Shown here: in pieces, positions 28,267-37,299 of the stretch
Numbering within the stretch: position 1 is the first letter of the stretch
Layout: each line of letters begins with the position of its first letter
Assembly: GCA_016212425.1 (NCBI GenBank)
Contig: JACRGJ010000055.1
Span: forward strand, 1-56,444
Reading direction: 5' to 3'
From: Micrococcales bacterium
Lineage (GTDB): Bacteria > Actinomycetota > Actinomycetes > Actinomycetales > Microbacteriaceae
DNA length: 56,444 bases
Made by a program: the position numbers and the translations under genes
The notes under the pieces: model-generated
Told to the model about the DNA's origin: nothing
The model's database searches: none
What the model saw: only the letters and a program-made list of their open reading frames with translations

Positions 28267-28702
28267 GCCCCGCTCCCGTCAGCTCATCCAGCAGAGCGTG
28301 AAGCTCCCGCATCCGAGGCGCGCCGCCGATGCGGGCGCGCTGCAGACCCGCACCGTCGAGGACGAAGGTGGTGGGGGTCTGCAGGATCCCGAAGCGCCGC
28401 GCCAGCTCGGGATTCCCGCTCAGGTCGATCTCCACGTGCGTGATGCCCACGCCAGCAGACGCGAGCTCGCCGAGGGTGCGGCTCGTGGCACGGCAGGGGG
28501 CGCAGTACTCGGTGGAGAACTGCACGAGCGTCGCCTCCCGCCCCAGGGTGCCGTGCGCGACGGCGATGGCGGCGAGGTCGGTGCCGGCCGCGGGCTCGGC
28601 ACGGGTGGGCAGGCGGCCCGTGCGGGCCCGCCACAGGAGCCCGGCCGCGGTCGCGGCGACGACCAGGGCCGACACGACCGCGAGCGCGTTCACGGGGTCC
28701 AT
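28250..28702 (-). CDS. Membrane-anchored thioredoxin-like protein
   Basis: 150-aa protein: N-terminal membrane anchor (NALAVVSALVVAATAAGLLWRA, residues 4-25) and a thioredoxin fold. Active site is STEYCAPCRATSRTL (about residue 65), C-x2-C with Ala-Pro in between; cis-proline strand GILQTPTTFVLDG follows. Start ATG 28702 is chosen; longer in-frame options have no anchor. By positive-inside rule its domain could face either side; the short basic loop RARTGRLPTR after the helix argues for cytoplasmic placement of the domain. Overlaps the DUF4395 gene, so the two are co-translated and probably form a redox pair. Confidence 0.85.
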   Translation of the reverse strand: MDPVNALAVVSALVVAATAAGLLWRARTGRLPTRAEPAAGTDLAAIAVAHGTLGREATLVQFSTEYCAPCRATSRTLGELASAGVGITHVEIDLSGNPELARRFGILQTPTTFVLDGAGLQRARIGGAPRMRELHALLDELTGAGHVGAR

Positions 28703-28937
28703 GCCACGGCACGATACGAGTCGGATGCCGAGATGGGGGCAGGTGTGTCGAAACATGACGTGAGCGGCGAGCCCGTTGCGGTACCAGCCGTCCCTGCTCC
28801 GACCCTGTGCCGCCCCCGAGAGAGCCCTGCCCGACGGGTCCGCATCGATAGCGTGAACGCGATGTCGTCGGGGCGGCCGATCCGGTCTGCCGCGCCGGCA
28901 TCCGCAGTCGCAGAACGCCGCAACGAGAGGAATCGAC

Positions 28938-29435
28938 ATGCCGGATTCGGCTGAGAGCACCGACGACCGCACAGGACCGGATGCGGCGCACCGGCGCCCC
29001 GGGGGCCTCGACGATGCGACGGTCGAGGCGCTCGGCAAACTCTCCGAGGCGCTGGAGACGGTGGAGGAGGCACGCGGGCTGCTCTACGGCTTCCACCGCC
29101 GCACCGGGGCGGCCGACCTGGCGCTCGGCGAGGCGGTCGAGCAGCTCCGCGCGGCGGGACACACCGACATCGCCGACGGCATCGAGCGGGACGTGATCGG
29201 TCGCAACGTCATCTCCGGTCGCTGGACGTTCCAGATCGTCGAGGACTACGACGACGGGTACTACGCGGCCCTGCGCTCCGCCGAGAAGGACGCGCGCGAC
29301 GCCCTCGCCGCGGGCAAGCGGCACCTCTTCGAAGCGGAGCTGAAGGAGGACCGCCGCACCCGCGGCCGCCGCCACCACGAGGCTCTCCCCGCGGACGTGG
29401 GCGAGTCTCCGGAGGCTCCCTCCGCCGGGGAGTGA
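28938..29435 (+). CDS. Hypothetical protein upstream of phosphoketolase
   Basis: 165-aa acidic protein, not recognised by function. ATG 28938 has GAGAGG 9 bp upstream. The N-terminal 25 residues are disordered; then a helical core with conserved-looking stretches LSEALETVEEARGLLYGFHRRTGAADLALGEAVEQLRAAGH and DGIERDVIGRNVISGRWTFQIVEDYDDGYYA, and a charged tail. Its stop overlaps the phosphoketolase GTG (GTGA). I recall similar actinobacterial proteins annotated only as hypothetical. The 235-bp gap upstream is a divergent promoter region. Confidence 0.75.
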   Translation: MPDSAESTDDRTGPDAAHRRPGGLDDATVEALGKLSEALETVEEARGLLYGFHRRTGAADLALGEAVEQLRAAGHTDIADGIERDVIGRNVISGRWTFQIVEDYDDGYYAALRSAEKDARDALAAGKRHLFEAELKEDRRTRGRRHHEALPADVGESPEAPSAGE

Positions 29436-31891
29436 CGGCGGCACCGCCTTCCCGACCCAGCACGCGACCGACCGAGCACGCGACCGTCCCGAGCGCAAGG
29501 CCCTCGCCGCGCCCAACCCCGCCCTCTACCGTCGCCCGCCTGTCGCTCCGCATCGACGCCCAGCGCTCGCCCGTGCCCCTCGAGACGGTGGATGCGTGGT
29601 GGCGCGCGGCGAACTACCTCTCCGTCGCCCAGCTCTACCTGCGTGACGACGTGCTCATGCGGATGCCGTTGGAGCCCGCCGACATCAAGCGCCGCCTGCT
29701 CGGTCACTGGGGCACCGTGCCGGCATTGAACCTCGTGTACGCGCACACCAACCGGCTCATCGTCGAGCACGACCTCCGCGCCGTCTACGTCTGCGGACCC
29801 GGGCACGGCGGCCAGGCGATGATCGCGAACGCGTGGCTGGAGGGCACCTACTCCGAGCTGTTCCCGGAGATCGGACGGGATGAGGAGGGCATCCGGGCGC
29901 TGTGCCGTCGATTCTCGTTCCCGGGCGGGGTCGCCTCGCACGCGGCGCCCTCGACCCCCGGGTCGATCAACGAGGGCGGCGAGCTCGGCTACTCGCTGGT
30001 GCACGCCGCCGGCGCGGTGCTCGACAACCCGGACCTCGTCGCGGTGTGCGTCATCGGCGACGGGGAGGCCGAGACGGCCACCCTCGTCGCCAGCTGGCAG
30101 GTCTCGCGGCTGCTGAACCCCGTCACCGACGGGCACGTGCTGCCCATCCTGAACCTCAACGGGTGGAAGATCGCGAACCCGACGCTGCTGGCCCGCATCC
30201 CCGAGGCCGAGCTGCGCTCCCTGCTCGTCGGGGGCGGCTGGGAGCCGACCTTCGTCTCCGTCGAGTCGGACGACGACCACGAGACCGTGCACCGGCGGAT
30301 GGCCTCGGCGATGGATGCGGCGCTGACGGGCACGGAGCGGGTGCGGGCGCACGGCGGAGCGCGTCCGATGATCGTGCTGCGCTCGCCGAAGGGCTGGACC
30401 GGGCCGGGCGAGGTCGACGGGCTGCAGGTCGAGGGCACCTGGCGATCGCACCAGATCCCGCTGTCGGAGGTGCGGGAGGACGAGGCGCACCGCCGCCTGC
30501 TCGAGGAGTGGCTGCGTTCCTACCGCCCGCAGGAGCTGTTCACCGCCGAGGGTGCCCCGTCCCCGGCTCTCGACGCGCTCCGTCCCGTGCCCGAGCGGCG
30601 GATAAGCGCGTCCGTGCACATGAACGGCGGCGTCCGCGAGCCGCTGCGCCTGCCGGCGGAGGGCACAGGGGCGGTCGACACCGGCGGCACCCGCACCACC
30701 CTCGCCAGCGCCACCGGCGCGGCCGGCGAGTGGCTGGCCGACCTGGTGCGCCGGAACCCGCGCACCTTCCGCCTGTTCGGCGCCGACGAGGTGGAGTCCA
30801 ACCGCCTGGAGGCGGTGCTGGAGGTATCACCCCGCCAGTGGGCGCTGCCCATTGGACCGCTCGACGAGCACCTCGCGGCGTCCGGACGGGTCATCGAGCT
30901 GCTCAGCGAGAACATCCTGCAGGGTCTCGCGGAGGGCTACGCGCTCACGGGACGGCATCCGCTGTTCACCTCCTACGAGGCGTTCATCCACATCGTGGAC
31001 TCGATGTTCAACCAGTTCGCTAAGTGGATCGAGTCGGCGCAGGGCGTCTCGTGGCGCGAGCCCATCCCGGCCTTCACCTACCTGCTCAGCTCGCACGTCT
31101 GGCGGCAGGACCACAACGGCTTTTCGCATCAGGATCCGGGTTTCATGGACGTCGTGGCCGACAAGCGGCCCGACCTTACCCGCATCTACCTGCCGCCGGA
31201 CGCGAACACCCTCATCGCGGTGCTCGAGCGGGCGATGCCGCGGACGGATGTGGTGAACCTCGTGATCGCGGGCAAGAACGAGCAGCCCGCGTGGCTGGAT
31301 CCCGCCGAGGCGCGGCGGCACGCGGAGGCGGGCATCGGCAGCTGGGCCTGGGCGGGAACGCCGGGCGGCGAGAGCGCCCCTGATGTGGTGCTCGCCTGCG
31401 CCGGCGACGTGCCGACGATCGAGGCGGTCGCCGCCGCGGGTCTGATCCGCCGGGAGGCGCCCGGGATCGAGGTGCGGGTGGTGAACATCGTCGACCTCAT
31501 GCGGGTCGTGCCGGAGGACCGGCATCCGCACGGGCTCGCCGACGAGCGCTGGGAGGAGCTCTTCCCGCTCGAGGTCCCGGTGGTGATGGCCTTCCACGGC
31601 TACCCGGTGCTCGTTCACCGGCTGCTGCACGGCCGAGCGCGAGCCGAGCGCGTCCACGTGCACGGCTTCCAGGAGAAGGGCACGACGACGACCCCGTTCG
31701 ACATGCTCATGCTCAACGACCTCGACCGCTACGCCCTGGCGATCGATGCGGTACAGCGGGTGGCGGGGGACGATCCGGCCCGCGCGGAGACTCTCGCGGG
31801 CTGGCAGGGCATGCGGCAGGCCAACCGTCGGCACGCCTACGCGGAGGGCACGGACCTCCCCGAGATCGAGAACTGGCGTTTCGGGGGGTAG
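29432..31891 (+). CDS. xfp: Xylulose-5-phosphate/fructose-6-phosphate phosphoketolase
   Basis: 819-aa thiamine-diphosphate enzyme that cleaves xylulose-5-P or fructose-6-P with phosphate to acetyl-phosphate plus glyceraldehyde-3-P or erythrose-4-P. Family marks: VDAWWRAANYLSVAQLYL, VYVCGPGHGGQAMIANAW (about 118-135), SHAAPSTPGSINEGGELGYSL, the ThDP motif GDGEAETA (about 209), LNGWKIANPT, SHVWRQDHNGFSHQDPGF, YLPPDAN, and the C-terminal FHGYPVLVHRLLHGR and HVHGFQEKGTTTTPFDM. GTG 29432 gives a Pro/Ser-rich leader of about 35 residues before the conserved start, a little longer than usual; a later start is possible. Translationally coupled to the upstream unknown gene. Confidence 0.97.
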   Translation: MTAAPPSRPSTRPTEHATVPSARPSPRPTPPSTVARLSLRIDAQRSPVPLETVDAWWRAANYLSVAQLYLRDDVLMRMPLEPADIKRRLLGHWGTVPALNLVYAHTNRLIVEHDLRAVYVCGPGHGGQAMIANAWLEGTYSELFPEIGRDEEGIRALCRRFSFPGGVASHAAPSTPGSINEGGELGYSLVHAAGAVLDNPDLVAVCVIGDGEAETATLVASWQVSRLLNPVTDGHVLPILNLNGWKIANPTLLARIPEAELRSLLVGGGWEPTFVSVESDDDHETVHRRMASAMDAALTGTERVRAHGGARPMIVLRSPKGWTGPGEVDGLQVEGTWRSHQIPLSEVREDEAHRRLLEEWLRSYRPQELFTAEGAPSPALDALRPVPERRISASVHMNGGVREPLRLPAEGTGAVDTGGTRTTLASATGAAGEWLADLVRRNPRTFRLFGADEVESNRLEAVLEVSPRQWALPIGPLDEHLAASGRVIELLSENILQGLAEGYALTGRHPLFTSYEAFIHIVDSMFNQFAKWIESAQGVSWREPIPAFTYLLSSHVWRQDHNGFSHQDPGFMDVVADKRPDLTRIYLPPDANTLIAVLERAMPRTDVVNLVIAGKNEQPAWLDPAEARRHAEAGIGSWAWAGTPGGESAPDVVLACAGDVPTIEAVAAAGLIRREAPGIEVRVVNIVDLMRVVPEDRHPHGLADERWEELFPLEVPVVMAFHGYPVLVHRLLHGRARAERVHVHGFQEKGTTTTPFDMLMLNDLDRYALAIDAVQRVAGDDPARAETLAGWQGMRQANRRHAYAEGTDLPEIENWRFGG

Positions 31892-31901
31892 GTCGCAGGG
31901 C

Positions 31902-32219
31902 TCATGCGGATGCCGCGAGAACCGGCTTCTCCTCCGGCAGCAGGTGCAGCCCGGCGGCGGAGTACGCGGCCTCGGAGAGCCTGTCGATCCACTGCCGGCT
32001 CAGCTCAGGGGGTTGCGCGCTCTCGTACTCGAACCCGACTTTCGCGCCCGGGTGCACCCACACCGTCGTCAAAGGGGCAGACCCGGCCGAACCGTCGCCC
32101 CGCCAGGAGAACTGGAAGCCCTCGCCGCGCCGCAGCTTGGCCATCATCACCACCTGCAGATGAGCCAGAGCCCGGTCCTCGATGGTCGCGGCCATGTCTT
32201 CATAGAGAAACAGACCCAT
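31902..32219 (-). CDS. Small DUF7882-like protein, copy 1
   Basis: 105-aa protein, paralogous to the one at 32762: both read MG-L-Y-(x)n-DR-LAHLQ-V---KLRRGE-F-FSWR, then WVHP-A----- and PPE. ATG 32219 has GGGAGG 11 bp upstream. Function unknown. I associate this family with Microbacteriaceae; database entries sometimes call it ATP-dependent DNA ligase, which nothing in 105 residues supports, and the DUF number is from memory. It is convergent with the phosphoketolase gene (10-bp gap). Confidence 0.75.
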   Translation of the reverse strand: MGLFLYEDMAATIEDRALAHLQVVMMAKLRRGEGFQFSWRGDGSAGSAPLTTVWVHPGAKVGFEYESAQPPELSRQWIDRLSEAAYSAAGLHLLPEEKPVLAASA

Positions 32220-32318
32220 AGTGATGTCCTCCCAGCGCATCGTGCATCCACTGTGCGAGGACCGTTCCTCCTGCGCAAGCCCCTGGGCGCAATGGACAGG
32301 AAGACGCACTCTGGGGGG

Positions 32319-32657
32319 ATGCGCCGCCTTCACTACGTCAATGGGTCCATGGTCGTCAGTGACATCGTGTGCAAGGCGGTGCTGCGCTACGCGCGCGCGC
32401 TGGCTCGGGCGGGCGAGACCGAGGTGGTGGAGGTGCCGACCCGCGATGTGACAGGCCTCGCCGAGATCGCGTACCTCCTGGTCGGTCCCACGAGCGACAT
32501 CTTCTCGACACCGATCGTCGGTGTCGACGATGTTCCCGACGGCCGGGAGCGTTACGCCGCGAGCCAGATGGAGCGGCGCACCGTGCGCATCCACCCCACG
32601 CGTCCGGAGTGGCCGGGAGAGATGCACGACGTACCGGATCTCGAGGTCGACTACTGA
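32319..32657 (+). CDS. Hypothetical protein
   Basis: 112-aa protein, not recognised. ATG 32319 (MRRLHYVNGSMVVSDIVCKAVLRYARALARAGETEVVEVP) or ATG 32292 nine codons upstream; the first is preceded by a G-run. The first half has a beta-hairpin plus helix, the middle IAYLLVGPTSDIFSTPIVG alternates hydrophobic residues, and the C-terminus is acidic (GEMHDVPDLEVDY). It sits between the two DUF7882-like paralogues. Typical Microbacteriaceae codon usage. Confidence 0.65.
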   Translation: MRRLHYVNGSMVVSDIVCKAVLRYARALARAGETEVVEVPTRDVTGLAEIAYLLVGPTSDIFSTPIVGVDDVPDGRERYAASQMERRTVRIHPTRPEWPGEMHDVPDLEVDY

Positions 32658-32761
32658 TCCCCGTCCCGTACGTCCGCGGGCGCCTGAACGTCGGTTGTGG
32701 CCCTTGCCTCGCCGCGGACGCCGCGAGAACATGGCCTCCACGGCGACGGCGGGAGCAGCGA

Positions 32762-33112
32762 ATGGGACGACTGACGTACGACGGGATCGTGTCGGCCGAC
32801 TTCGACGACCGCCTTCTCGCGCATCTGCAGCTGGTGATCGGCACCAAGCTCCGACGCGGGGAGGCGTTCCACTTCTCATGGCGTGACGACGATTCGATCG
32901 GAGACGGACGCACGATCGTGTGGGTCCACCCGCGCGCCTCACTGGCCTACAAGTTCTTCGGGAGCAGGCCGCCGGAGATCAACCCGACCTGGGTCGACGC
33001 GCTGATGATGACAGCCAACTCGGCCACCGGGCTGCGGGTGATCCCGGAACCGTCGGCGCACCGCCACCCCGGTCAGCTGCACGCGCCGGTCAGCCACCTG
33101 ACGGCCCAGTGA
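32762..33112 (+). CDS. Small DUF7882-like protein, copy 2
   Basis: 116-aa paralogue of the 31902 protein: MGRLTYDGIVSADFDDRLLAHLQLVIGTKLRRGEAFHFSWRDDD, then TIVWVHPRASLAYKFFGSRPPEINPTWVDALM. ATG 32762 follows GGGAGCAGCG. About half of the residues match copy 1 over the central 80 positions by eye. Opposite strands and a different gene between them suggest an inverted duplication or separate acquisition. Function unknown. Confidence 0.75.
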   Translation: MGRLTYDGIVSADFDDRLLAHLQLVIGTKLRRGEAFHFSWRDDDSIGDGRTIVWVHPRASLAYKFFGSRPPEINPTWVDALMMTANSATGLRVIPEPSAHRHPGQLHAPVSHLTAQ

Positions 33113-33153
33113 CGGCGACTGTCCGGCGCGGGTCGACCCGCCGGACAGCCTCA

Positions 33154-33432
33154 TCAGCACCGGTCGCCTCCCGGCTCGACCTCCAGCAGCACGTGCCGAT
33201 CGACGGTGAGCTTCGACGGCGAGAGGCCCATCTCTGCAACGGCGACGAGGGCGATGGTGACCCCGCCCGCGATGTAGATCGTCGCGGGAGTGGCGGTCCC
33301 GTCGCCGTAGTTGACCTCGAGCCACCCGCCTCCGGCCCGCACGAGTCGCTGGATCTCGTCCTGCAACTCCGGATATCCCCGGTTGCCGGTGCTGAAGCGG
33401 GTGCCGCCGTAGTAGATGTCGATTCTGCTCAT
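33154..33432 (-). CDS. Hypothetical protein
   Basis: 92-aa protein, function unknown. MSRIDIYYGGTRFSTGNRGYPELQDEIQRLVRAGGGWLEVNYGDGTATPATIYIAGGVTIALVAVAE has a regular beta-alpha-beta pattern; a hydrophobic stretch (IYIAGGVTIALVAV) is too polar at its edges for a sure membrane helix. I recall similar proteins in Microbacteriaceae near the DUF7882-like genes. ATG 33432. Confidence 0.65.
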   Translation of the reverse strand: MSRIDIYYGGTRFSTGNRGYPELQDEIQRLVRAGGGWLEVNYGDGTATPATIYIAGGVTIALVAVAEMGLSPSKLTVDRHVLLEVEPGGDRC

Positions 33433-33515
33433 GGTCTGATCGGCGAGTATGTCACCGGGCGCACTCGCGCCGACAGGCCCCGCGATCGGCGGGCCTCAGT
33501 CGGTGAACGACGATC

Positions 33516-33656
33516 TCAATCCGGCGGCTCGGGCGCACCACCCGAGGCGGCATCCCCTGATGGGTTCTCGGTCGGGGTGCCGTCGGGCTGCGTCTCAGGG
33601 TGGTCGGGGTCGGGGATGTCGGGCGCGGTCGTGGGTGTGCTGGTCGGATCGCTCAT
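33516..33656 (-). CDS. Very small acidic Pro/Thr-rich protein
   Basis: 46-aa protein (MSDPTSTPTTAPDIPDPDHP and so on), wholly low-complexity and probably disordered. ATG 33656 has no strong ribosome-binding site and the frame can be extended to 33734. Similar short acidic proteins appear elsewhere in this window (38681, 38770). Treat as tentative. Confidence 0.4.
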   Translation of the reverse strand: MSDPTSTPTTAPDIPDPDHPETQPDGTPTENPSGDAASGGAPEPPD

Positions 33657-33803
33657 GTCGCGACGGTAGGCCGCGGGGCCGGCGGAGGGGCGAGTGCGGA
33701 CGAACCTCCCAGCCAGCGGACGCGCGCATCCCACCTACCGCGAACCGAGCGTCTCCGCAACCCCGTTCCGCCGCTGCCGCGGCGAGCAGATCCTAGGCGG
33801 GGA

Positions 33804-34754
33804 ATGACTGCTCTGTTCGCCCGCCGCCGGATGTCACGCGACCGCTACGACCGTCGCGAGGTGCTCACCGCGTACCTCTTCCTCTCCCCGTGGATCATCG
33901 GCTTCCTGGTCTTCACGGTGGGGGCGATGGTGTTCAGCCTCGTCGTGTCGTTCAGCCGTTACAACATCGCGGTCGGCATCTTCCGCCCGGCGGGGCTGGC
34001 GAACTACGCGGCGCTCGCCGCCGATCCGAAGGTCCCGCTCGCGCTGGCGAACACCCTCTACTTCGCGGTGCTCGCCGTGCCGCTCGAGATCGCGTTCGCG
34101 CTCCTGCTGGCGATGCTGCTCAACCGCGTCGGCCCGGGATCCGGCTTCTTCCGCACCGTCTTCTACCTGCCGAAGATGACGCCGGCGGTGGCCACCGCAT
34201 CCGTCTTCCTGCTGCTGCTCAACGGCAACCAGGGCGCGATCAACAAGGGTCTGGCGCTCCTCGGCATCCAGGGCCCGCAGTGGCTCATCGACCCGGACTG
34301 GATCAAGCCCTCCATCGTGCTCATGACCCTCTGGGGCGTCAGCGGCACGATGGTCATCCTGCTCGCCGCGCTGCGCAACGTGCCCGTCGAATTGCACGAG
34401 GCGGCGGCGCTCGACGGCGCCGGCGCGGTGCGCCGCTTCTTCTACGTCACCCTGCCGATGATCTCCGGCGCGGTCTTCTTCAACGTCATCGTGCTCACCA
34501 TCGCGGCCCTGCAGATCTTCGACCAGGCCTACCTGCTCTTCTACCGAGATCAGGGCCAGGCGGCCCCGGATGCGTCGCTCTTCTACGCCGTCTACCTCTT
34601 CCAGCAGGCCTTCCGGCAGTTCGACTTCGGGTTCGCCTCGGCGATGACCTGGCTGATCTTCGTGATCATCCTGCTCATCGCGCTCGTGCAGGTTAAGGTC
34701 GGCAACCGGCTGGTCTATTACGAGAACTCCGACTCGAGCGAGGAGCGGGCATGA
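33804..34754 (+). CDS. Sugar ABC transporter permease (MalF/UgpA type)
   Basis: 316-aa inner-membrane subunit with six likely helices, starting at AYLFLSPWIIGFLVFTVGAMVFSLVVSF. The cytoplasmic EAA loop, which docks the ATPase, is HEAAALDGAGAVRRFFYVTLPMI at about residues 196-218. ATG 33804 follows GGCGGGG. The second permease starts 13 bp after the stop, so they form one transcript. No ATPase gene is present; a shared MsmK-type ATPase elsewhere would be needed. The substrate-binding lipoprotein is on the opposite strand directly downstream. Confidence 0.92.
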   Translation: MTALFARRRMSRDRYDRREVLTAYLFLSPWIIGFLVFTVGAMVFSLVVSFSRYNIAVGIFRPAGLANYAALAADPKVPLALANTLYFAVLAVPLEIAFALLLAMLLNRVGPGSGFFRTVFYLPKMTPAVATASVFLLLLNGNQGAINKGLALLGIQGPQWLIDPDWIKPSIVLMTLWGVSGTMVILLAALRNVPVELHEAAALDGAGAVRRFFYVTLPMISGAVFFNVIVLTIAALQIFDQAYLLFYRDQGQAAPDASLFYAVYLFQQAFRQFDFGFASAMTWLIFVIILLIALVQVKVGNRLVYYENSDSSEERA

Positions 34755-34767
34755 CCGAGGATGCGCG

Positions 34768-35685
34768 ATGACCGCCGAGGTGGCGGGTGCCTCGGCCGCT
34801 GCGGTCTCGGTCGTGCGCGTGCGGCGCGCCGGGCCGAGACGCCCGAGTCGTGGGGTCGGCCGGGCGCTGCGGTGGGTCGCGCTCATCGCGCTGACCCTGC
34901 TGTTCCTCTACCCGCTCGCGTGGCTCGTGGCCGCGAGCCTCAAGCCCCGCGGCGAGGTGTTCGACAACGCGCTCTGGCCCAAGACCTTCCGCCCGCAGAA
35001 CTACGTCGAGGTGTGGGATCAGCTGCCGCTGCTCAGCTGGGTGGCGAACAGCCTCTACATCGCCGTGCTCGCGGCCGTGCTCGTCGCGCTGACCAGCTCG
35101 CTCGTCGCCTTCGGCTTCGCGTTCTTCCGCTTCCCGGGCCGCAACGTCCTGTTCGGGCTCGTGCTCACGACGATGATGCTGCCCGGCGCCGTGACGCTCG
35201 TGCCGCAGTACCTCATCTGGAACCAGCTGGGCCTGGTCGGCACGTCGGTGCCGCTGTGGGGGGCGAACCTGTTCGGCTCGGCGTTCTACATCTTCCTGCA
35301 GCGCCAGTTCTATCTCGGCCTGCCGCGGGAGCTCTTCGACGCGGCCCGGATGGACGGGCTCGGCCCGTTCGGCCTGTTCCGCCGCATCGCGATGCCGCTG
35401 TCGATCCCGTCGTTCGTCATCGTGCTGCTGTTCGAGTTCCAGGCCAGCTGGAACAACCTGCAGGCGTCGCTGATCTATCTGAACGGCGGGTCGGCATCCG
35501 GATACACCGTGCCCCTCGGCATCGCCTCCGCGATGTCGAAGTACAGCCCCACCAACGGCGGTCACGGCGACTACCAGTACGTGATGGTCGCGGCGCTGCT
35601 GGTGACTCTGCCGATGCTGGTGCTGTTCGCCTTCGGTCAGCGCTACTTCGTGGAGGGCATCGCCACCCAGGCCCGCAAGGGCTGA
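34768..35685 (+). CDS. Sugar ABC transporter permease (MalG/UgpE type)
   Basis: 305-aa inner-membrane partner of the preceding permease. First helix ALIALTLLFLYPLAWLVAASLKP with the following basic/polar loop is typical of MalG-type subunits; the EAA loop is FDAARMDGLGPFGLFRRIAMPL (about 190-211), and the protein ends FGQRYFVEGIATQARKG, a common MalG-type ending. ATG 34768. It ends 29 bp from the convergent binding-protein gene. Confidence 0.93.
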   Translation: MTAEVAGASAAAVSVVRVRRAGPRRPSRGVGRALRWVALIALTLLFLYPLAWLVAASLKPRGEVFDNALWPKTFRPQNYVEVWDQLPLLSWVANSLYIAVLAAVLVALTSSLVAFGFAFFRFPGRNVLFGLVLTTMMLPGAVTLVPQYLIWNQLGLVGTSVPLWGANLFGSAFYIFLQRQFYLGLPRELFDAARMDGLGPFGLFRRIAMPLSIPSFVIVLLFEFQASWNNLQASLIYLNGGSASGYTVPLGIASAMSKYSPTNGGHGDYQYVMVAALLVTLPMLVLFAFGQRYFVEGIATQARKG

Positions 35686-35714
35686 GCTCGCGCCCCGCAG
35701 CGTCCCCGGGGGTG

Positions 35715-37103
35715 TCAGCCCGCGATGCGGGTATAGGCGCTCATCGCTGCCTTCTGCGCACCCGCGAGGGCCGCCGTCGCCGACTTCTCCCCGAGCAGGG
35801 CGGACGTCACCGCGCTCGCGAGCTCCGAGGCGACCTGCTGCCCGGCGGGCGAGGAGCCGAAGGACTTGCCCTCGCTCGCCACCTCGTAATACGTGGTGAT
35901 CGCCTCCTCGAAGCCGCGGTCGCCGCTTGAACCGGTGTAGGTCGTGCGGATCGACTTGTCCACCGACTTCACGCCGGTGAACAGCCCGGTGTTGATCGAG
36001 CCGGGCGTCTCGGCGAGGGTCGCCTGACGGGCCTTCGCCGCCGCATCCCAGGATGAGGCGCTCGTCACGTCGATCATCCACTTGCACGCCGCCGAGGGGT
36101 TCTTCGCCTTGGTCGGGATGACGAAAGCCTGACCGCTGGCCACGGTGAACGGCTCGCCCTGCTGATCGCGGAACGGCACCGCGGTGAGCTTCACCCGGTC
36201 CGAGTAGCCGGCGAGCACGTTCACGTACCACTGCGGGTAGATCTCCGCGCCGACCTGATCCTTCACGAACTGGTTGCCGTCGCCGAACACGTCGAAGCTG
36301 TCGATGAAGCTGTTGGCGTTCGCGTAGCCGCCCTGCGCGTCGTAGATGCGCTTGAGGAAGCGGATCGCCTCGGCGTTCTTCGGGTCATCCAGCGCCGGCT
36401 TGCCCGAGGAGTCGACGAGTCGGCCGCCGAAGCTCAGCATCCACAGTCCCGCCTGCGAGACGCCCTGCGGATCGAAACCGACCCGCGTCGGATTCGACCC
36501 CTGGAACGAGGTCAGCTTCGTGATGGCGGTGAGGAGACGGTCCTGCTTCGAGACGTCGAAGTCGTCGGCCGTCACGCCGGCCTGCTGCATCACCCGCGTA
36601 TTGAGCAGGATCGCGGGCGGCTGATAGAACTGCGGCACCCCCCAGGTCTTCTTCTGGTACGTCACATCCGCCGCCACCTGGGGGTAGAAGTACGTCGTCG
36701 GATCGACGTCGTAGAGCGAGTAGCACGCATCCAGCGGCATGATGAGCCCTTGCGCGGCGTACGTCGTGACGTACTGGCTGTTCATCTGGATGACATCGGG
36801 CACTCTGCCGCTGGCGGTGCGAGTCGCGAACTTCTGCGCGTCGAAGGCGGTCTTGTCGAGGGTGATCGCGACCCCCGCGCTCTTCAAGCGGCGGTCGGCG
36901 TAGCCGAGGCGGGCCTTCCCGACGTCGTCGGCGCTGTCGAACGCCCAGGCGTTCATCGACCCCGACACGTCCTTCCGGAAGTCCGCGCTCCCGCTCGAGC
37001 CGCCTCCGCCGCAGGCAACCAGGACGAGGGAGGCCGCGACGGCGAGGCCGGCGGCGGCGACGGCACGGGATGCGGATCGAGACATCGGGGGACTCCTGTT
37101 CAA
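35715..37103 (-). CDS. Extracellular sugar-binding lipoprotein of an ABC transporter
   Basis: 462-aa solute-binding protein (family 1 type). Lipoprotein signal: SRAVAAAGLAVAASLVLVACGG, with the lipobox VAC at about residue 31. Mature part has the usual features: FATRTASGRVPDVIQMNSQYVTTYAAQGLIMPLD, KKTWGVPQFYQPPAILLNTRVMQQAGV, SGQAFVIPTKAKNPSAACKWMIDV. ATG 37103 or 37085 (MSRSAS) are both possible. It converges on the permease genes instead of preceding them, so it has its own promoter in the 196-bp gap upstream. Substrate not determinable; no catabolic gene or LacI regulator is next to it. Confidence 0.92.
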   Translation of the reverse strand: MNRSPPMSRSASRAVAAAGLAVAASLVLVACGGGGSSGSADFRKDVSGSMNAWAFDSADDVGKARLGYADRRLKSAGVAITLDKTAFDAQKFATRTASGRVPDVIQMNSQYVTTYAAQGLIMPLDACYSLYDVDPTTYFYPQVAADVTYQKKTWGVPQFYQPPAILLNTRVMQQAGVTADDFDVSKQDRLLTAITKLTSFQGSNPTRVGFDPQGVSQAGLWMLSFGGRLVDSSGKPALDDPKNAEAIRFLKRIYDAQGGYANANSFIDSFDVFGDGNQFVKDQVGAEIYPQWYVNVLAGYSDRVKLTAVPFRDQQGEPFTVASGQAFVIPTKAKNPSAACKWMIDVTSASSWDAAAKARQATLAETPGSINTGLFTGVKSVDKSIRTTYTGSSGDRGFEEAITTYYEVASEGKSFGSSPAGQQVASELASAVTSALLGEKSATAALAGAQKAAMSAYTRIAG

Positions 37104-37299
37104 GGGGCGGAGATCCGCGGGGCGGCCTCCGAGAAGTGGGGAATCTCTCCACTACAGTCGCGAGAGCCGGCACCCGGTAGGGGCTTGCGCTCCCGCGGTG
37201 AGCGGGCGTCCGATCCCCATTCGCCGCACCGCTAACCCCTCGGCCCGCCATGCGCAAGCCCCGAGACCGCAGGGCGGCATCCTGCATACCGTCGTCCGC

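Noticed and set aside
31902-33112. ATP-dependent DNA ligase annotation for the small paralogues
   Set aside because: About 105-116 residues without any nucleotidyltransferase motif (no KxDG); such a name would be a carry-over error.
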